From assembly GCF_964259225.1 (NCBI RefSeq), contig NZ_CAXVKN010000012.1: 40,281 nucleotides of DNA; one strand, given 5' to 3'. How positions within the stretch are numbered: position 1 is the first letter of the stretch; each line of letters begins with the position of its first letter. Below are positions 9,889 through 18,393 of the stretch, piece by piece. Both the position numbers and the translations under genes were made by a program. The stretch is from Catenibacterium mitsuoka_A. Lineage in GTDB: Bacteria > Bacillota_I > Bacilli_A > Erysipelotrichales > Coprobacillaceae. The notes beneath the pieces were generated by a model. That model did not search any database. It had not been told where the DNA came from and worked only from the letters and a program-made list of their open reading frames with translations.

Positions 9889-10197
9889 ATGGCAAACAAC
9901 AAAATCAGAATCAGACTTAAGTCTTTTGATCACAAGATCCTAGACGCATCTGCAGAAAAGATCGTAGCTGCAGCTAAGAAGTCTGGTGCTCAGGTAGTTG
10001 GTCCTGTACCATTACCTACAGAAAAGGAAATTTATACGATCTTAAGAGCAGTTCACAAGTATAAGGATTCTCGTGAACAGTTCGAAATCAGAACTCACAA
10101 ACGTTTAATCGACGTAGTGAACCCTACACCAGAAACAGTTGATGTTTTAACTAGATTAGAAGTACCAAGTGGTGTAGATATTGAAATTAAGTTATAA
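9889..10197 (+). CDS. rpsJ: 30S ribosomal protein S10
   Basis: S10 of the 30S head, 102 residues as expected; also the NusE partner of NusB in antitermination. It begins with the usual IRIRLKSFDH core and keeps the GPVPLPTE loop and the HKRLIDVVNPTP segment that contacts 16S rRNA. It is the first gene of the superoperon, preceded by AAGGAGG at 9875-9881 inside the leader's last hairpin, so ribosome access may depend on leader folding. Confidence 0.98.
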   Translation: MANNKIRIRLKSFDHKILDASAEKIVAAAKKSGAQVVGPVPLPTEKEIYTILRAVHKYKDSREQFEIRTHKRLIDVVNPTPETVDVLTRLEVPSGVDIEIKL

Positions 10198-10218
10198 GAA
10201 AGGTAAAAGGTGTAACTC

Positions 10219-10902
10219 ATGAAAGGAATCTTAGGTCGTAAGATCGGAATGACTCAAGTTTTCACAACTGATGGTAAGTTAATCCCAGTTACAGTTATCG
10301 AAGCAACTCCAAACGTAGTTCTTCAGAAGAAGACTGTTGAAACTGATGGATACAACGCAATCCAGGTTGGTTTCGAAGACAAGAGAGAAAAGCTTGCAAA
10401 CAAGCCAGAAAAAGGTGTGGTTGCTAAAGCAAACACAGCTCCTAAGCGCTTCATTAAAGAATTTCGTTTTGACGAAATGATGAGTTATGAAGTTGGACAG
10501 ACAGTATCTGTTGATAGCTTTGTAGCTGGTGAAGTAGTTGACGTAACAGGTACAAGTAAAGGTAAAGGCTATCAGGGTGTTATCAAGAGACACGGACAGC
10601 ACATCGGTCCAAAGGGACATGGTTCTGGAGCTCACAGAATCGTAGGTTCTATGGGTCCAATCGCTCCAAACAGAATTGCTCCTGGTAAGAATCTTCCAGG
10701 TCAGATGGGTGGAAACACAAGAACAGTTCAGAATCTTGAAATTGTTGCAGTTGATGCAGAAAAGAACGTATTACTAGTTAGCGGATCAGTACCTGGTCCA
10801 AAGAAAGGCTTAGTAATCGTTAAGTCTGGTATCAAGGCAAACGGAAAAACAAACGAAGCTGCTGAATTAGTAAATTATGCTACTGAAGCAGTTGCAGAAT
10901 AA
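10219..10902 (+). CDS. rplC: 50S ribosomal protein L3
   Basis: L3, an early assembly protein whose extended loop reaches the peptidyl-transferase centre. The N-terminal KGILGRKIGMTQVF and the loop GHGSGAHRIVGSMGPI with PGQMGG are characteristic. At 227 residues it is slightly longer than the usual 205-215, with an acidic/alanine-rich C-terminal tail. It lies 21 nt after rpsJ; the Shine-Dalgarno is modest (AAAGGTG). Confidence 0.98.
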   Translation: MKGILGRKIGMTQVFTTDGKLIPVTVIEATPNVVLQKKTVETDGYNAIQVGFEDKREKLANKPEKGVVAKANTAPKRFIKEFRFDEMMSYEVGQTVSVDSFVAGEVVDVTGTSKGKGYQGVIKRHGQHIGPKGHGSGAHRIVGSMGPIAPNRIAPGKNLPGQMGGNTRTVQNLEIVAVDAEKNVLLVSGSVPGPKKGLVIVKSGIKANGKTNEAAELVNYATEAVAE

Positions 10903-10925
10903 TGAAGTGGAAGGAGGAAAAACTA

Positions 10926-11549
10926 ATGTTGAATATTGCATTATTTAATCAGAATGGTGAAAAATTAAACGATTTAGAACTTAACGAAAACGTATTCGGA
11001 ATCGAACCAAATAACCAGGCAATCTTTGATGTAGTCTTACTACAGAGAGCTTCATTAAGACAGGGTACTCACAAGGTGAAGAATCGTCACGAAGTTTCAG
11101 GCGGTGGAAAGAAACCTTGGAGACAGAAGGGTACAGGACGTGCTAGACAGGGTTCTATCCGTGCACCACAGTGGCGCGGTGGAGGAATTGTCTTTGGTCC
11201 TACTCCAAGAAGCTATGACTTCAAGATTAACAAGAAAGTTAAGAATCTTGCATTAAGATCTGTATTATCACAGAAAGTAATCGATCAGGAATTAGTTGCT
11301 TTAGATAATCTTGCTTTTGATACAATCAAGACTAAGAATGTTGTTAATTTCTTAGGTAACTTCGAAAACCCAAGAAAGACATTAATTGTTGTTGATACAT
11401 TAGAAGAAAACTTAGTATTATCTGCTAGAAACGTTCCTGGTGTTAAAGTTATCGAAGCTAGAAACGTAAACGTTTATGACGTTATGGATTGCACAAAGCT
11501 TATGATGACTGAAAAAGCTATCAAGGCAGTTGAGGAGGTACTAAAATAA
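10926..11549 (+). CDS. rplD: 50S ribosomal protein L4
   Basis: L4, 207 residues, lining the peptide exit tunnel; in many bacteria also the S10-operon autoregulator. The signature KKPWRQKGTGRARQGSIRAPQWRGGG forms the tunnel loop (spans more than 20 residues, about 58-83). An upstream in-frame ATG at 10902 would overlap the rplC stop. The start at 10926 is chosen because AAGGAGG lies 8 nt before it and the protein then begins with the family-typical MLNIALFN. Its stop overlaps the rplW start. Confidence 0.97.
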   Translation: MLNIALFNQNGEKLNDLELNENVFGIEPNNQAIFDVVLLQRASLRQGTHKVKNRHEVSGGGKKPWRQKGTGRARQGSIRAPQWRGGGIVFGPTPRSYDFKINKKVKNLALRSVLSQKVIDQELVALDNLAFDTIKTKNVVNFLGNFENPRKTLIVVDTLEENLVLSARNVPGVKVIEARNVNVYDVMDCTKLMMTEKAIKAVEEVLK

Positions 11550-11842
11550 TGGCTCACATTACTGACGTACTAAGAAAACCTGTTTTAACTGAAAAGACTA
11601 TGAAGTTAATGCAGGAAGAAAACAAATATACTTTCGATGTTGCTTTATCATCAAACAAGACTGAAATCAAACAGGCTGTTGAAGCTATGTTCAATGTTAA
11701 GGTTACTAGCGTAAACACAATCAACGTTAGAGCTAAGACTAAGAGAGTTGGTCGTTATGTTGGTAAGACTGCTAGAAGAAAGAAAGCAATCGTAACTTTA
11801 GCAGAAGGTAACAGCATCAATTTATTCGGTGAAGAAGAATAA
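11549..11842 (+). CDS. rplW: 50S ribosomal protein L23
   Basis: L23, 97 residues, at the exit of the peptide tunnel, where it docks trigger factor and SRP. Recognised by VLRKPVLTEKTM at the N-terminus and the VTSVNTINVRAKTKRVGR basic loop. It starts on the last base of the rplD stop codon, with GAGGAGG just inside the rplD end, so the two are translationally coupled. Confidence 0.97.
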   Translation: MAHITDVLRKPVLTEKTMKLMQEENKYTFDVALSSNKTEIKQAVEAMFNVKVTSVNTINVRAKTKRVGRYVGKTARRKKAIVTLAEGNSINLFGEEE

Positions 11843-11856
11843 TTAATATAAACTAT

Positions 11857-11875
11857 TGAAATGCACTCCATTTCA
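11857..11875 (+). promoter_or_regulatory. Hairpin between rplW and rplB
   Basis: Perfect 7-bp stem TGAAATG / CATTTCA with a 5-nt loop in the 57-nt rplW-rplB gap, the widest gap in this part of the operon. No T-run follows. A processing or stability element is the simplest reading. Confidence 0.5.
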
Positions 11876-11899
11876 GATATTTAAATAGGAGGATTAAAC

Positions 11900-12733
11900 A
11901 TGCCAATTAAAGCATATAAGCCTACAAGTAACGGTCGTAGAAACATGACTGCTTTGACTAAAGAAGAAATCACTACTTCTACTCCAGAGAAGTCATTACT
12001 TGCTCCTTATAAGAAAAAAGGTGGCCGTAACAACATGGGTCAGATCACTACTAGACATCATGGTGGTGGACATAAGAGAAAATACAGAGTTATTGATTTT
12101 AAGCGTAACAAGGACGGAGTACCTGGTAAGGTTGCTACTATCGAATACGATCCAAATAGATCTGCAAACATCGCTTTAATCAATTACGCTGATGGTGAAA
12201 AGAGATATATCCTAGCTCCTAAGGGACTAGAAGTAGGAACTGTAATTGTTTCTGGTGAAACTACTGACGTTAAAGTTGGTAACTGTATGGAAATGGGTAA
12301 CATGCCTGAAGGTACAACTATCCACAATATTGAAATGCATCCTGGTAAGGGCGGACAGTTAGCTCGTTCTGCTGGTGTTTCAGCTCAGATCCTTGGTTCT
12401 GAAGAAAAATATGTAATTGTTAGACTTCAGTCTGGTGAAGTAAGAAAATTCTTAAAGAAGTGCCGTGCTACAGTTGGTGCTGTAGGTAACGAAGACCATG
12501 GTCTTGTTAATTACGGTAAAGCTGGACGTATGAGATGGAAAGGTGTTAGACCTACTGTTCGTGGTTCTGTAATGAACCCTAATGACCATCCACATGGTGG
12601 TGGTGAAGGTAAAACTTCAATCGGTCGTAAAGCTCCACTTACTCCTTGGGGTAAGAAAGCTCTTGGTGTTAAGACTAGAAACAGCAAGAAACATTCTAAC
12701 AGATTGATCGTACGTCGTCGTAATGCTAAATAA
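11900..12733 (+). CDS. rplB: 50S ribosomal protein L2
   Basis: L2, 277 residues, essential for subunit association and peptidyl-transferase organisation. The N-terminal KAYKPTSNGRRNMT and the conserved C-terminal NPNDHPHGGGEGKTSIGRK (with the functionally important histidine) are intact. AGGAGG precedes the ATG. It begins the second translational block after the rplW-rplB hairpin. Confidence 0.98.
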   Translation: MPIKAYKPTSNGRRNMTALTKEEITTSTPEKSLLAPYKKKGGRNNMGQITTRHHGGGHKRKYRVIDFKRNKDGVPGKVATIEYDPNRSANIALINYADGEKRYILAPKGLEVGTVIVSGETTDVKVGNCMEMGNMPEGTTIHNIEMHPGKGGQLARSAGVSAQILGSEEKYVIVRLQSGEVRKFLKKCRATVGAVGNEDHGLVNYGKAGRMRWKGVRPTVRGSVMNPNDHPHGGGEGKTSIGRKAPLTPWGKKALGVKTRNSKKHSNRLIVRRRNAK

Positions 12734-12751
12734 GAAGGAGGATAAGTAATC

Positions 12752-13024
12752 ATGGCAAGAAGTTTAAAAAAGGGACCTTTCGTCGATGAACATTTGATGA
12801 AAAAGGTTGAAGCATTAAATGCTGCTGGTAAAAAAGAAGTTATCAAAACTTGGTCAAGACGTTCTACTATTTTCCCTCAGTTTATTGAGCATACTTTCGC
12901 AGTATACAATGGTAAAGAACATATTCCAGTTTATGTAACAGAAGATATGGTTGGTCATAAGTTAGGAGAATTTGCTCCAACTAGAACATTCAAAGGCCAC
13001 ACAGCCAATGATAAGGCTGCTTAA
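12752..13024 (+). CDS. rpsS: 30S ribosomal protein S19
   Basis: S19, 90 residues, in the 30S head next to S13. Family signatures are ARSLKKGPFVDEHLMKK at the start and the KLGEFAPTRTFKGH segment near the end. AGGAGG precedes the start. It is 18 nt downstream of rplB, in the standard order. Confidence 0.98.
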   Translation: MARSLKKGPFVDEHLMKKVEALNAAGKKEVIKTWSRRSTIFPQFIEHTFAVYNGKEHIPVYVTEDMVGHKLGEFAPTRTFKGHTANDKAA

Positions 13025-13043
13025 TAAATAGGAGGATTTGAAC

Positions 13044-13376
13044 ATGGAAGCAAGAGCAACAGCAAAAACTATTCGTGTATCACCTCAGAAAGCTAGATTA
13101 GTCGTTGACTTAGTCCGTGGTAAGTCAGTTAAGGAAGCACTCGGAATTCTTGAATTCACAAACAAGAGTGCTACTCCTGCTATTATCAAGGTTGTTAACT
13201 CTGCTAAGGCTAACGCTGTTAATAATGAAGGTGCAGACGAAGATAAGTTATATATTAAGAAGATTTATGTTGACGAAGGTCCAACATTAAAGAGATTCCG
13301 CGCAAGAGCTAAAGGTTCTGGAACTCAAATTTTAAAGAGAACATGCCACATCACTTGTGTGGTTGAAGAAAGATAG
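13044..13376 (+). CDS. rplV: 50S ribosomal protein L22
   Basis: L22, 110 residues, whose beta-hairpin lines the exit tunnel. Seen in VSPQKARLVVDLVRGK and the hairpin GPTLKRFRARAKGSGTQILKRT. An in-frame TTG at 13038 would add two residues. The ATG at 13044 is preferred because GGAGG (13031-13035) is then at 8-nt spacing and the product starts MEARA as in relatives. Confidence 0.97.
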   Translation: MEARATAKTIRVSPQKARLVVDLVRGKSVKEALGILEFTNKSATPAIIKVVNSAKANAVNNEGADEDKLYIKKIYVDEGPTLKRFRARAKGSGTQILKRTCHITCVVEER

Positions 13377-13387
13377 GAGGACGAACA

Positions 13388-14041
13388 ATGGGTCAGAAAG
13401 TAAGTCCAGTTGGATTCCGTGTAGGTGTTAACCGTGAATGGAGTTCAAGATGGTATGCTGATAAGAAAGACTTTGCTAATTACCTATTAGAAGACGTTAA
13501 GATCCGTGAATTCTTAATGGCTAAGTTAAAGAAAGCATACGTAGCAAAGATCGATATTGAAAGATCAAAGAAACGCGTCAATATCTTTGTTCACACATCA
13601 AGACCTGGTGTAGTGATTGGTAAAGACGGAGAAGCCATTGATGCTTTAAGAAAAGAATTAATGGGTCTTATCAGTGATAAGAAAGTATTTATCAACGTAG
13701 TAGAAATTAAGAATGCTGATACTAACGCTCAGTTAGTAGCTGATAGAATCGCAGAACAGCTTGAAAACCGTGCTTCATTCAGAACAGTTCAGAAGAGAGC
13801 TATTCAGAATGCAATGAGAAACGGTGCTAAAGGTATTAAGACTTCAGTTTCAGGTCGTTTAGGCGGTGCTGATATCGCTAGAAGTGAAGGATATTCTGAA
13901 GGTGTAGTTCCACTACATACAATCAGAGCTGACATTGATTATGCCACTGCAGAAGCTGCTACTACTTATGGTAAGCTAGGAGTTAAAGTCTGGATTTGTA
14001 AGGGAGAAATTCTTCCTGCAAAGAAGAAAGGGGATAAATAA
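13388..14041 (+). CDS. rpsC: 30S ribosomal protein S3
   Basis: S3, 217 residues, forming part of the mRNA entry site. It begins MGQKVSPVGFRVGV and has a type II KH domain with the GKDG loop at 78-81 (VVIGKDGEAI), followed by the C-terminal S3 domain ending in GEILPAKK. AGGAGG is 7-8 nt upstream, overlapping the rplV end region. Confidence 0.98.
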   Translation: MGQKVSPVGFRVGVNREWSSRWYADKKDFANYLLEDVKIREFLMAKLKKAYVAKIDIERSKKRVNIFVHTSRPGVVIGKDGEAIDALRKELMGLISDKKVFINVVEIKNADTNAQLVADRIAEQLENRASFRTVQKRAIQNAMRNGAKGIKTSVSGRLGGADIARSEGYSEGVVPLHTIRADIDYATAEAATTYGKLGVKVWICKGEILPAKKKGDK

Positions 14042-14043
14042 TC

Positions 14044-14454
14044 ATGTTGATGCCTAAGAGAACAAAATATAGAAGACCTCATAGAGTTAAATATGAAGGT
14101 AAGGCTAAGGGCGGTAAGACAGTTGCTTTCGGTGACTTCGGTTTAGTAGCTCTTGATGGTGCTTGGATCACTTCAAGACAGATTGAAGCAGCTCGTATCG
14201 CAATCAACCGTCATATGAACCGTGGTGGTAAGGTTTGGATTAGAATCTTCCCACACTTAGCAAAGACTAAGAAGCCTTTGGAAGTACGTATGGGTTCAGG
14301 TAAAGGTGCTCCAGAACAGTGGGTAGCTGTAGTTAAGAAAGGCCGCGTAATGTTCGAAGTTGGTCAGATTGATGAAGCAACTGCTCGTGAAGCATTAAGA
14401 CTTGCTTCTCATAAGTTACCTGTCAGATGCAAGATTATTGGAAGAGGTGAGTAA
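14044..14454 (+). CDS. rplP: 50S ribosomal protein L16
   Basis: L16, 136 residues, near the A-site tRNA elbow. The start MLMPKRTKYRR matches the family, so the first ATG is kept over the one at 14050. GKGAPEQWVAVVKKGR and the C-terminal ASHKLPVRCKI are conserved. It follows rpsC by 2 nt and uses an AAAGGGG site inside the rpsC end. Confidence 0.98.
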   Translation: MLMPKRTKYRRPHRVKYEGKAKGGKTVAFGDFGLVALDGAWITSRQIEAARIAINRHMNRGGKVWIRIFPHLAKTKKPLEVRMGSGKGAPEQWVAVVKKGRVMFEVGQIDEATAREALRLASHKLPVRCKIIGRGE

Positions 14455-14457
14455 CTC

Positions 14458-14652
14458 ATGAAAGTACAAGATATTAGAAGTATTGAAACAAAAGATCTAC
14501 TTGTGAAAGTAGAAGAATTCAAAAAAGAGTTATTTAGTTTAAGATTTCAGCAGGCAACTGGTCAGCTTGAAAATACTGCTCGTATCAAAGAAGTAAGAAA
14601 ATCAATCGCAAAGATCAAAACAGTTATTAGAGAAAGAGAACTTGAAAAGTAG
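14458..14652 (+). CDS. rpmC: 50S ribosomal protein L29
   Basis: L29, 64 residues, a two-helix protein beside L23 at the tunnel exit. The ELFSLRFQQATGQLENTARI segment is diagnostic. It starts 3 nt after rplP, with GAGGTGA at the rplP end as ribosome-binding site. Confidence 0.97.
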   Translation: MKVQDIRSIETKDLLVKVEEFKKELFSLRFQQATGQLENTARIKEVRKSIAKIKTVIRERELEK

Positions 14653-14662
14653 GAGAGAGATT

Positions 14663-14923
14663 ATGGAAAGAAATAACAGAAAAGTCTATACTGGCACAGT
14701 CATCTCTACTAAGATGGACAAAACTATAACTGTACTTGTTGAAACACATGTAAAGCATAAATTATACGGAAAGCGTATGAATTCATCAAAGAAATTCCAT
14801 GCACATGATGAAAATAATGAAGCACGTGTTGGAGATACAGTAAAGATTATGGCAACAAGACCATTATCTGCAACAAAGCGTTTCCGTTTAGTAGAAATCG
14901 TAAAGAAAGCAGAAATTATCTAA
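14663..14923 (+). CDS. rpsQ: 30S ribosomal protein S17
   Basis: S17, 86 residues, OB fold, binding helix 11 of 16S rRNA. It has the RKVYTGTVISTKMDKTITV start and the YGKRMNSSKKFHAHDE loop. A frame-open TTG at 14642 lies inside rpmC and would add seven residues. The ATG at 14663 is chosen because AGGAGAG sits 5-11 nt before it. Confidence 0.97.
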   Translation: MERNNRKVYTGTVISTKMDKTITVLVETHVKHKLYGKRMNSSKKFHAHDENNEARVGDTVKIMATRPLSATKRFRLVEIVKKAEII

Positions 14924-14948
14924 TACAGTCTGAAAGGAGGTCACTACT

Positions 14949-15317
14949 ATGATCCAGAACGAAAGTAGATTAAAAGTTGCTGACAATACAGGCGCTAAAG
15001 AAGTTTTAGTTATCAGAAACCTTGGTGGTTCAAATAGAAAGACAAGTAGCATCGGTGATGTCGTTGTTGCTACTGTAAAGCAAGCGGCTCCAGGCGGAAC
15101 TGTAAAGAAGGGTGAAGTCGTTAAAGCTGTTATCGTTAGAACAAGATACGGTGTACAGCGTGAAAACGGTTCAGTAATCCGTTTCGATGATAACGCATGC
15201 GTAATCATTAAAGATGACAATACACCTAAGGGTACACGTATCTTTGGCCCAGTCGCTAGAGAGTTAAGAGATGCTGATTTCATGAAAATCGTATCATTAG
15301 CTCCTGAAGTATTATAG
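14949..15317 (+). CDS. rplN: 50S ribosomal protein L14
   Basis: L14, 122 residues, at the subunit interface. It begins MIQNESRLKVADNTGAKE and contains RKTSSIGDVVVATVK and the C-terminal ELRDADFMKIVSLAPEVL. An unusually strong AAAGGAGG lies upstream, 25 nt after rpsQ. Confidence 0.98.
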   Translation: MIQNESRLKVADNTGAKEVLVIRNLGGSNRKTSSIGDVVVATVKQAAPGGTVKKGEVVKAVIVRTRYGVQRENGSVIRFDDNACVIIKDDNTPKGTRIFGPVARELRDADFMKIVSLAPEVL

Positions 15318-15331
15318 GAGGAACGAAAGAT

Positions 15332-15646
15332 ATGAAATTACGTGTAGGTGATACAGTACAGGTCATTGCAGGCAGCGAAAAAGGCAAGACTGGCGAAATT
15401 CTTGCAATTAAAGGTAATAGAGTTGTCGTTGAAGGTGTCAAGAAGGTAACAAAGCATGTTAAACCTTCTCAGGCAGATCCTGAAGGCGGAATCATTACTG
15501 TAGAAGCTCCAATCGATGCTTCTAATGTTGCTTACTATGATACAAAAGCTAAGGAAATCGTTAAACTTGGCTACAAAATTGAAGATGGTAAAAAAGTACG
15601 TGTTAATAAGAAAACAGGTGCTGTAATCGAAAATAAGAAGAAATAA
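15332..15646 (+). CDS. rplX: 50S ribosomal protein L24
   Basis: L24, 104 residues, an assembly initiator near the tunnel exit. The KOW motif VGDTVQVIAGSEKGKTGEI occupies about residues 5-23, followed by KHVKPSQADPEGGI. AGGAGG at the rplN stop drives the start. Confidence 0.97.
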   Translation: MKLRVGDTVQVIAGSEKGKTGEILAIKGNRVVVEGVKKVTKHVKPSQADPEGGIITVEAPIDASNVAYYDTKAKEIVKLGYKIEDGKKVRVNKKTGAVIENKKK

Positions 15647-15664
15647 GGGGAAGGAGGATAATAC

Positions 15665-16204
15665 ATGAACCGTTTACAGGAACGTTATACAAACGAAATC
15701 ACAAAGAACTTAATGAAGAAGTTCGGTTATGAATCTACAATGCAGATTCCTAAAATGGAAAAGATCGTTATTAATATCGGTGTTGGTGATGCAGTCAACA
15801 ATTCTAAATTCTTAGAAGAAGCTGTAGAAGAATTGACATTAATCTCAGGTCAGAAGCCAATCGTTACTACTGCTAAGAAATCAATCGCTGGTTTCAAGGT
15901 ACGTGAAGGTCAGGCTATCGGATGTAAAGTCACTTTACGTGGTGAAAGAATGTATGAATTCTTAGATAAGTTAGTAAGTATTTCACTTCCTCGTGTAAGA
16001 GACTTCAGAGGAGTACCTAAGAATTCATTTGATGGAAGAGGTAACTACACTTTAGGTGTTAAAGAACAGTTAATCTTCCCTGAAATTGATTTCGATAAGG
16101 TTGCAAAGTTAAGAGGTATGGATATCGTATTTGTTACTACTGCAAAGACTGACGAAGAAGGTCGCGCTTTATTAACAGAACTTGGCATGCCTTTTGCTAA
16201 ATAA
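15665..16204 (+). CDS. rplE: 50S ribosomal protein L5
   Basis: L5, 179 residues, binding 5S rRNA and contacting P-site tRNA. It has the KIVINIGVGDAV strand, the QKPIVTTAKKSIAGFKVREG loop and the FRGVPKNSFDGRGNYTLG segment. GGAAGGAGG precedes the start. Confidence 0.98.
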   Translation: MNRLQERYTNEITKNLMKKFGYESTMQIPKMEKIVINIGVGDAVNNSKFLEEAVEELTLISGQKPIVTTAKKSIAGFKVREGQAIGCKVTLRGERMYEFLDKLVSISLPRVRDFRGVPKNSFDGRGNYTLGVKEQLIFPEIDFDKVAKLRGMDIVFVTTAKTDEEGRALLTELGMPFAK

Positions 16205-16220
16205 TTAGGAGGACAGAATT

Positions 16221-16406
16221 ATGGCAAAAACATCAATGAAAGTTAAACAGCAACGTCCTCAGAAATACAAAGTTCGTGAATATACTAGATGCGAACGTTG
16301 TGGACGCCCACATTCAGTTATTAGAAAATTCAAGTTATGCCGTATTTGCTTCAGAGAATTAGCTTATAAAGGTGAAATTCCTGGTGTTAAGAAGGCAAGC
16401 TGGTAA
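16221..16406 (+). CDS. rpsZ: 30S ribosomal protein S14, zinc-ribbon type (type Z)
   Basis: Short S14, 61 residues, with the zinc ribbon C24-x2-C27 and C40-x2-C43 (RCERCGRPHSV, LCRICFREL). This C+ form is common in Firmicutes; long zinc-free paralogues may exist elsewhere in such genomes and be induced under zinc limitation. It sits in the usual spc position between rplE and rpsH. AGGAGG precedes the start. Confidence 0.98.
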   Translation: MAKTSMKVKQQRPQKYKVREYTRCERCGRPHSVIRKFKLCRICFRELAYKGEIPGVKKASW

Positions 16407-16439
16407 TTTATAAGTCACATACGGAAGGAGGACATATAA

Positions 16440-16835
16440 ATGGTTACAACAGATCCAATTGCAGATATGTTAACTAGAATTCGTAATGCGAATCAGCAGA
16501 AACATGAAACTGTTTCTATCCCTTACTCAAACCTAAAGAATGATTTAGCAAACATCTTAAAGAATGAAGGTTTTGTTACTGACTTCGTAGTGAATGAAGA
16601 AGGAAATCATAAGAATATTGTTATTACATTAAAATATAAAGGTAACGAAAGAGTTATCACTGGTTTAAAGAGAGTTTCTAAACCAGGTTTACGTCAGTAT
16701 GCTAAAGTAAACGAAATTCCTAAAGTATTAAATGGTTTAGGTATCGTAGTATTATCTACTTCTCAAGGACTTATGACTGATAAAGAAGCAAGAGCTAAGA
16801 ATATCGGTGGAGAAGTATTAGCTTATATCTGGTAA
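16440..16835 (+). CDS. rpsH: 30S ribosomal protein S8
   Basis: S8, 131 residues, a central-domain primary binder and the classical translational repressor of the spc operon in enterobacteria. It has the TDPIADMLTRIRNANQ start and the C-terminal VLSTSQGLMTDKEAR and GGEVLAYIW. AAGGAGG is 7 nt before the ATG. Confidence 0.98.
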   Translation: MVTTDPIADMLTRIRNANQQKHETVSIPYSNLKNDLANILKNEGFVTDFVVNEEGNHKNIVITLKYKGNERVITGLKRVSKPGLRQYAKVNEIPKVLNGLGIVVLSTSQGLMTDKEARAKNIGGEVLAYIW

Positions 16836-16859
16836 TAAAATTATTTAGGAGGTCAAACA

Positions 16860-17405
16860 ATGTCTCGTATTGGTAAAAAGATTATTATCGTACCTGAAGG
16901 TGTAAACGTAGACGTTGCTGCTGATAACACTGTCACTGTTACAGGTCCTAAGGGAACTCTTACAAGAAAGTTCTCTGATTTAATTACTATCGAAGTAAAT
17001 GGTAATGAAATCGAATGTAAGAGACACAGTGAAGAAAAAACAAACAAGCAGTTACATGGTACAACTAGAGCTTTAATTGCAAACATGATCGAAGGCGTTA
17101 AAGATGGTTTCTCTAAGAAACTTGAAATCGTTGGTATCGGTTATAGAGCTCAGATGCAGGGTAATAAATTAGTAATGAATATTGGTTATTCACACCCAGT
17201 AGAAGTTGAAATCGAAGAAGGTGTGAAAGTTGAATGTCCATCAGCTACTGAAATCACAGTATCTGGTATCTCTAAAGAAAGAGTTGGACATGTCGCTTCA
17301 GTAATCAGAGCTTGGAAGAAACCTGAACCTTATAAGGGTAAAGGTATTAAATATTCTGATGAACATATCATCAGAAAAGAAGGTAAAACTGCTGGTAAGA
17401 AGTAG
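16860..17405 (+). CDS. rplF: 50S ribosomal protein L6
   Basis: L6, 181 residues, near the factor-binding site. It has the MSRIGKKIIIVPEGV start, the central GYRAQMQGNKLVMNIGYSHP repeat strand and the C-terminal PEPYKGKGIKYSDEHIIRKEGK. AGGAGG precedes it; 24 nt after rpsH. Confidence 0.98.
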   Translation: MSRIGKKIIIVPEGVNVDVAADNTVTVTGPKGTLTRKFSDLITIEVNGNEIECKRHSEEKTNKQLHGTTRALIANMIEGVKDGFSKKLEIVGIGYRAQMQGNKLVMNIGYSHPVEVEIEEGVKVECPSATEITVSGISKERVGHVASVIRAWKKPEPYKGKGIKYSDEHIIRKEGKTAGKK

Positions 17406-17432
17406 TTATAAACTAAGGAGGAAAATCGAATC

Positions 17433-17789
17433 ATGGCAAAGAATGAATCACGTAACGTTATCCGTTTAAGACGTCATACTAGAGTTCGTAATAAGATTTC
17501 TGGAACTCCAGAAAGACCACGTCTTAATGTGTTCCGTTCAAACTCTCATATTCATGCACAGATCATCGATGACACTAAGGGTGTAACTCTTGTATCAGCA
17601 TCTTCTGTAGACATGAAGTTAGAAAATGGTTCAAACATTGAAGCAGCTGCTGCTGTTGGTGCAGAAATCGCTAAGAGAGCACTTGCTAAAAATATTGATG
17701 TAGTAGTATTCGACCGTGGTGGTTATATCTATCATGGTAGAGTAAAGGCACTTGCAGAAGCTGCAAGAGAAGCTGGATTAAAATTCTAA
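17433..17789 (+). CDS. rplR: 50S ribosomal protein L18
   Basis: L18, 118 residues, binding 5S rRNA with L5. Recognised by the RLRRHTRVRNKISGTPERPR basic N-terminal arm, VFRSNSHIHAQIID and the C-terminal VVFDRGGYIYHGRVKALAEAAREAGL. AAGGAGG precedes the ATG. Confidence 0.98.
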   Translation: MAKNESRNVIRLRRHTRVRNKISGTPERPRLNVFRSNSHIHAQIIDDTKGVTLVSASSVDMKLENGSNIEAAAAVGAEIAKRALAKNIDVVVFDRGGYIYHGRVKALAEAAREAGLKF

Positions 17790-17804
17790 GAGGGAGGTCA
17801 AATA

Positions 17805-18380
17805 ATGGAAGAACGTAAACCTAGAGAAAATTCTAGAGAAAACTCTAGAAGAGGCAATAACCCTAGAAGAAACAGAAAAAACAACAGAAGACAGAGAGCT
17901 CCTAAGGAATTCGAAACTAGAGTTGTTACTATCAACCGTGTTACTAAAGTTGTTAAGGGTGGACGTAAAATGCGTTTCGCTGCTTTAGTAGTAATTGGTG
18001 ATAGAAAGGGTCGTGTTGGTTTCGGTACAGGTAAAGCTAACGAAGTACCTGATGCAATTAGAAAAGCTGAAGAAGCTGCTAAGAGAAACCTTATCACTGT
18101 TCCATCAATTAATGGTACAATCCCTCATGAAATTACAGGTAACTTCAAGTCTGGTTCAGTATTCTTAAGACCAGCTGCAAAAGGTACTGGTATCATCGCT
18201 GGTGGACCTGTCCGTGCAGTAGTTGAATTAGCAGGTTACTCTGATATCTTATCTAAGTCACTTGGATCAAGAACTCCAATTAACATGGTAAGAGCAACAA
18301 TCGAAGGTTTAGCATCATTAAAGACTGCTGAACAGGTAGCAGAATTAAGAGACATCACAGTCGAAAAGATTTATGGATAG
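17805..18380 (+). CDS. rpsE: 30S ribosomal protein S5 with basic N-terminal extension
   Basis: S5, 191 residues, at the mRNA entry/decoding fidelity region. The double-stranded-RNA-like domain starts near residue 36 (FETRVVTINRVTKVVKGGR) and the C-terminal domain has ARPAAKGTG-like and GSRTPINMVRATIEGL segments. The first 35 residues are low-complexity Arg/Asn/Ser (RENSRENSRRGNNPRRNRK). This exceeds the short acidic leader usual in Bacillus S5 and is likely disordered. GGGAGG precedes the ATG, and no later in-frame ATG fits before the domain. Confidence 0.97.
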   Translation: MEERKPRENSRENSRRGNNPRRNRKNNRRQRAPKEFETRVVTINRVTKVVKGGRKMRFAALVVIGDRKGRVGFGTGKANEVPDAIRKAEEAAKRNLITVPSINGTIPHEITGNFKSGSVFLRPAAKGTGIIAGGPVRAVVELAGYSDILSKSLGSRTPINMVRATIEGLASLKTAEQVAELRDITVEKIYG

Positions 18381-18393
18381 GAGGAGCGTAAAA

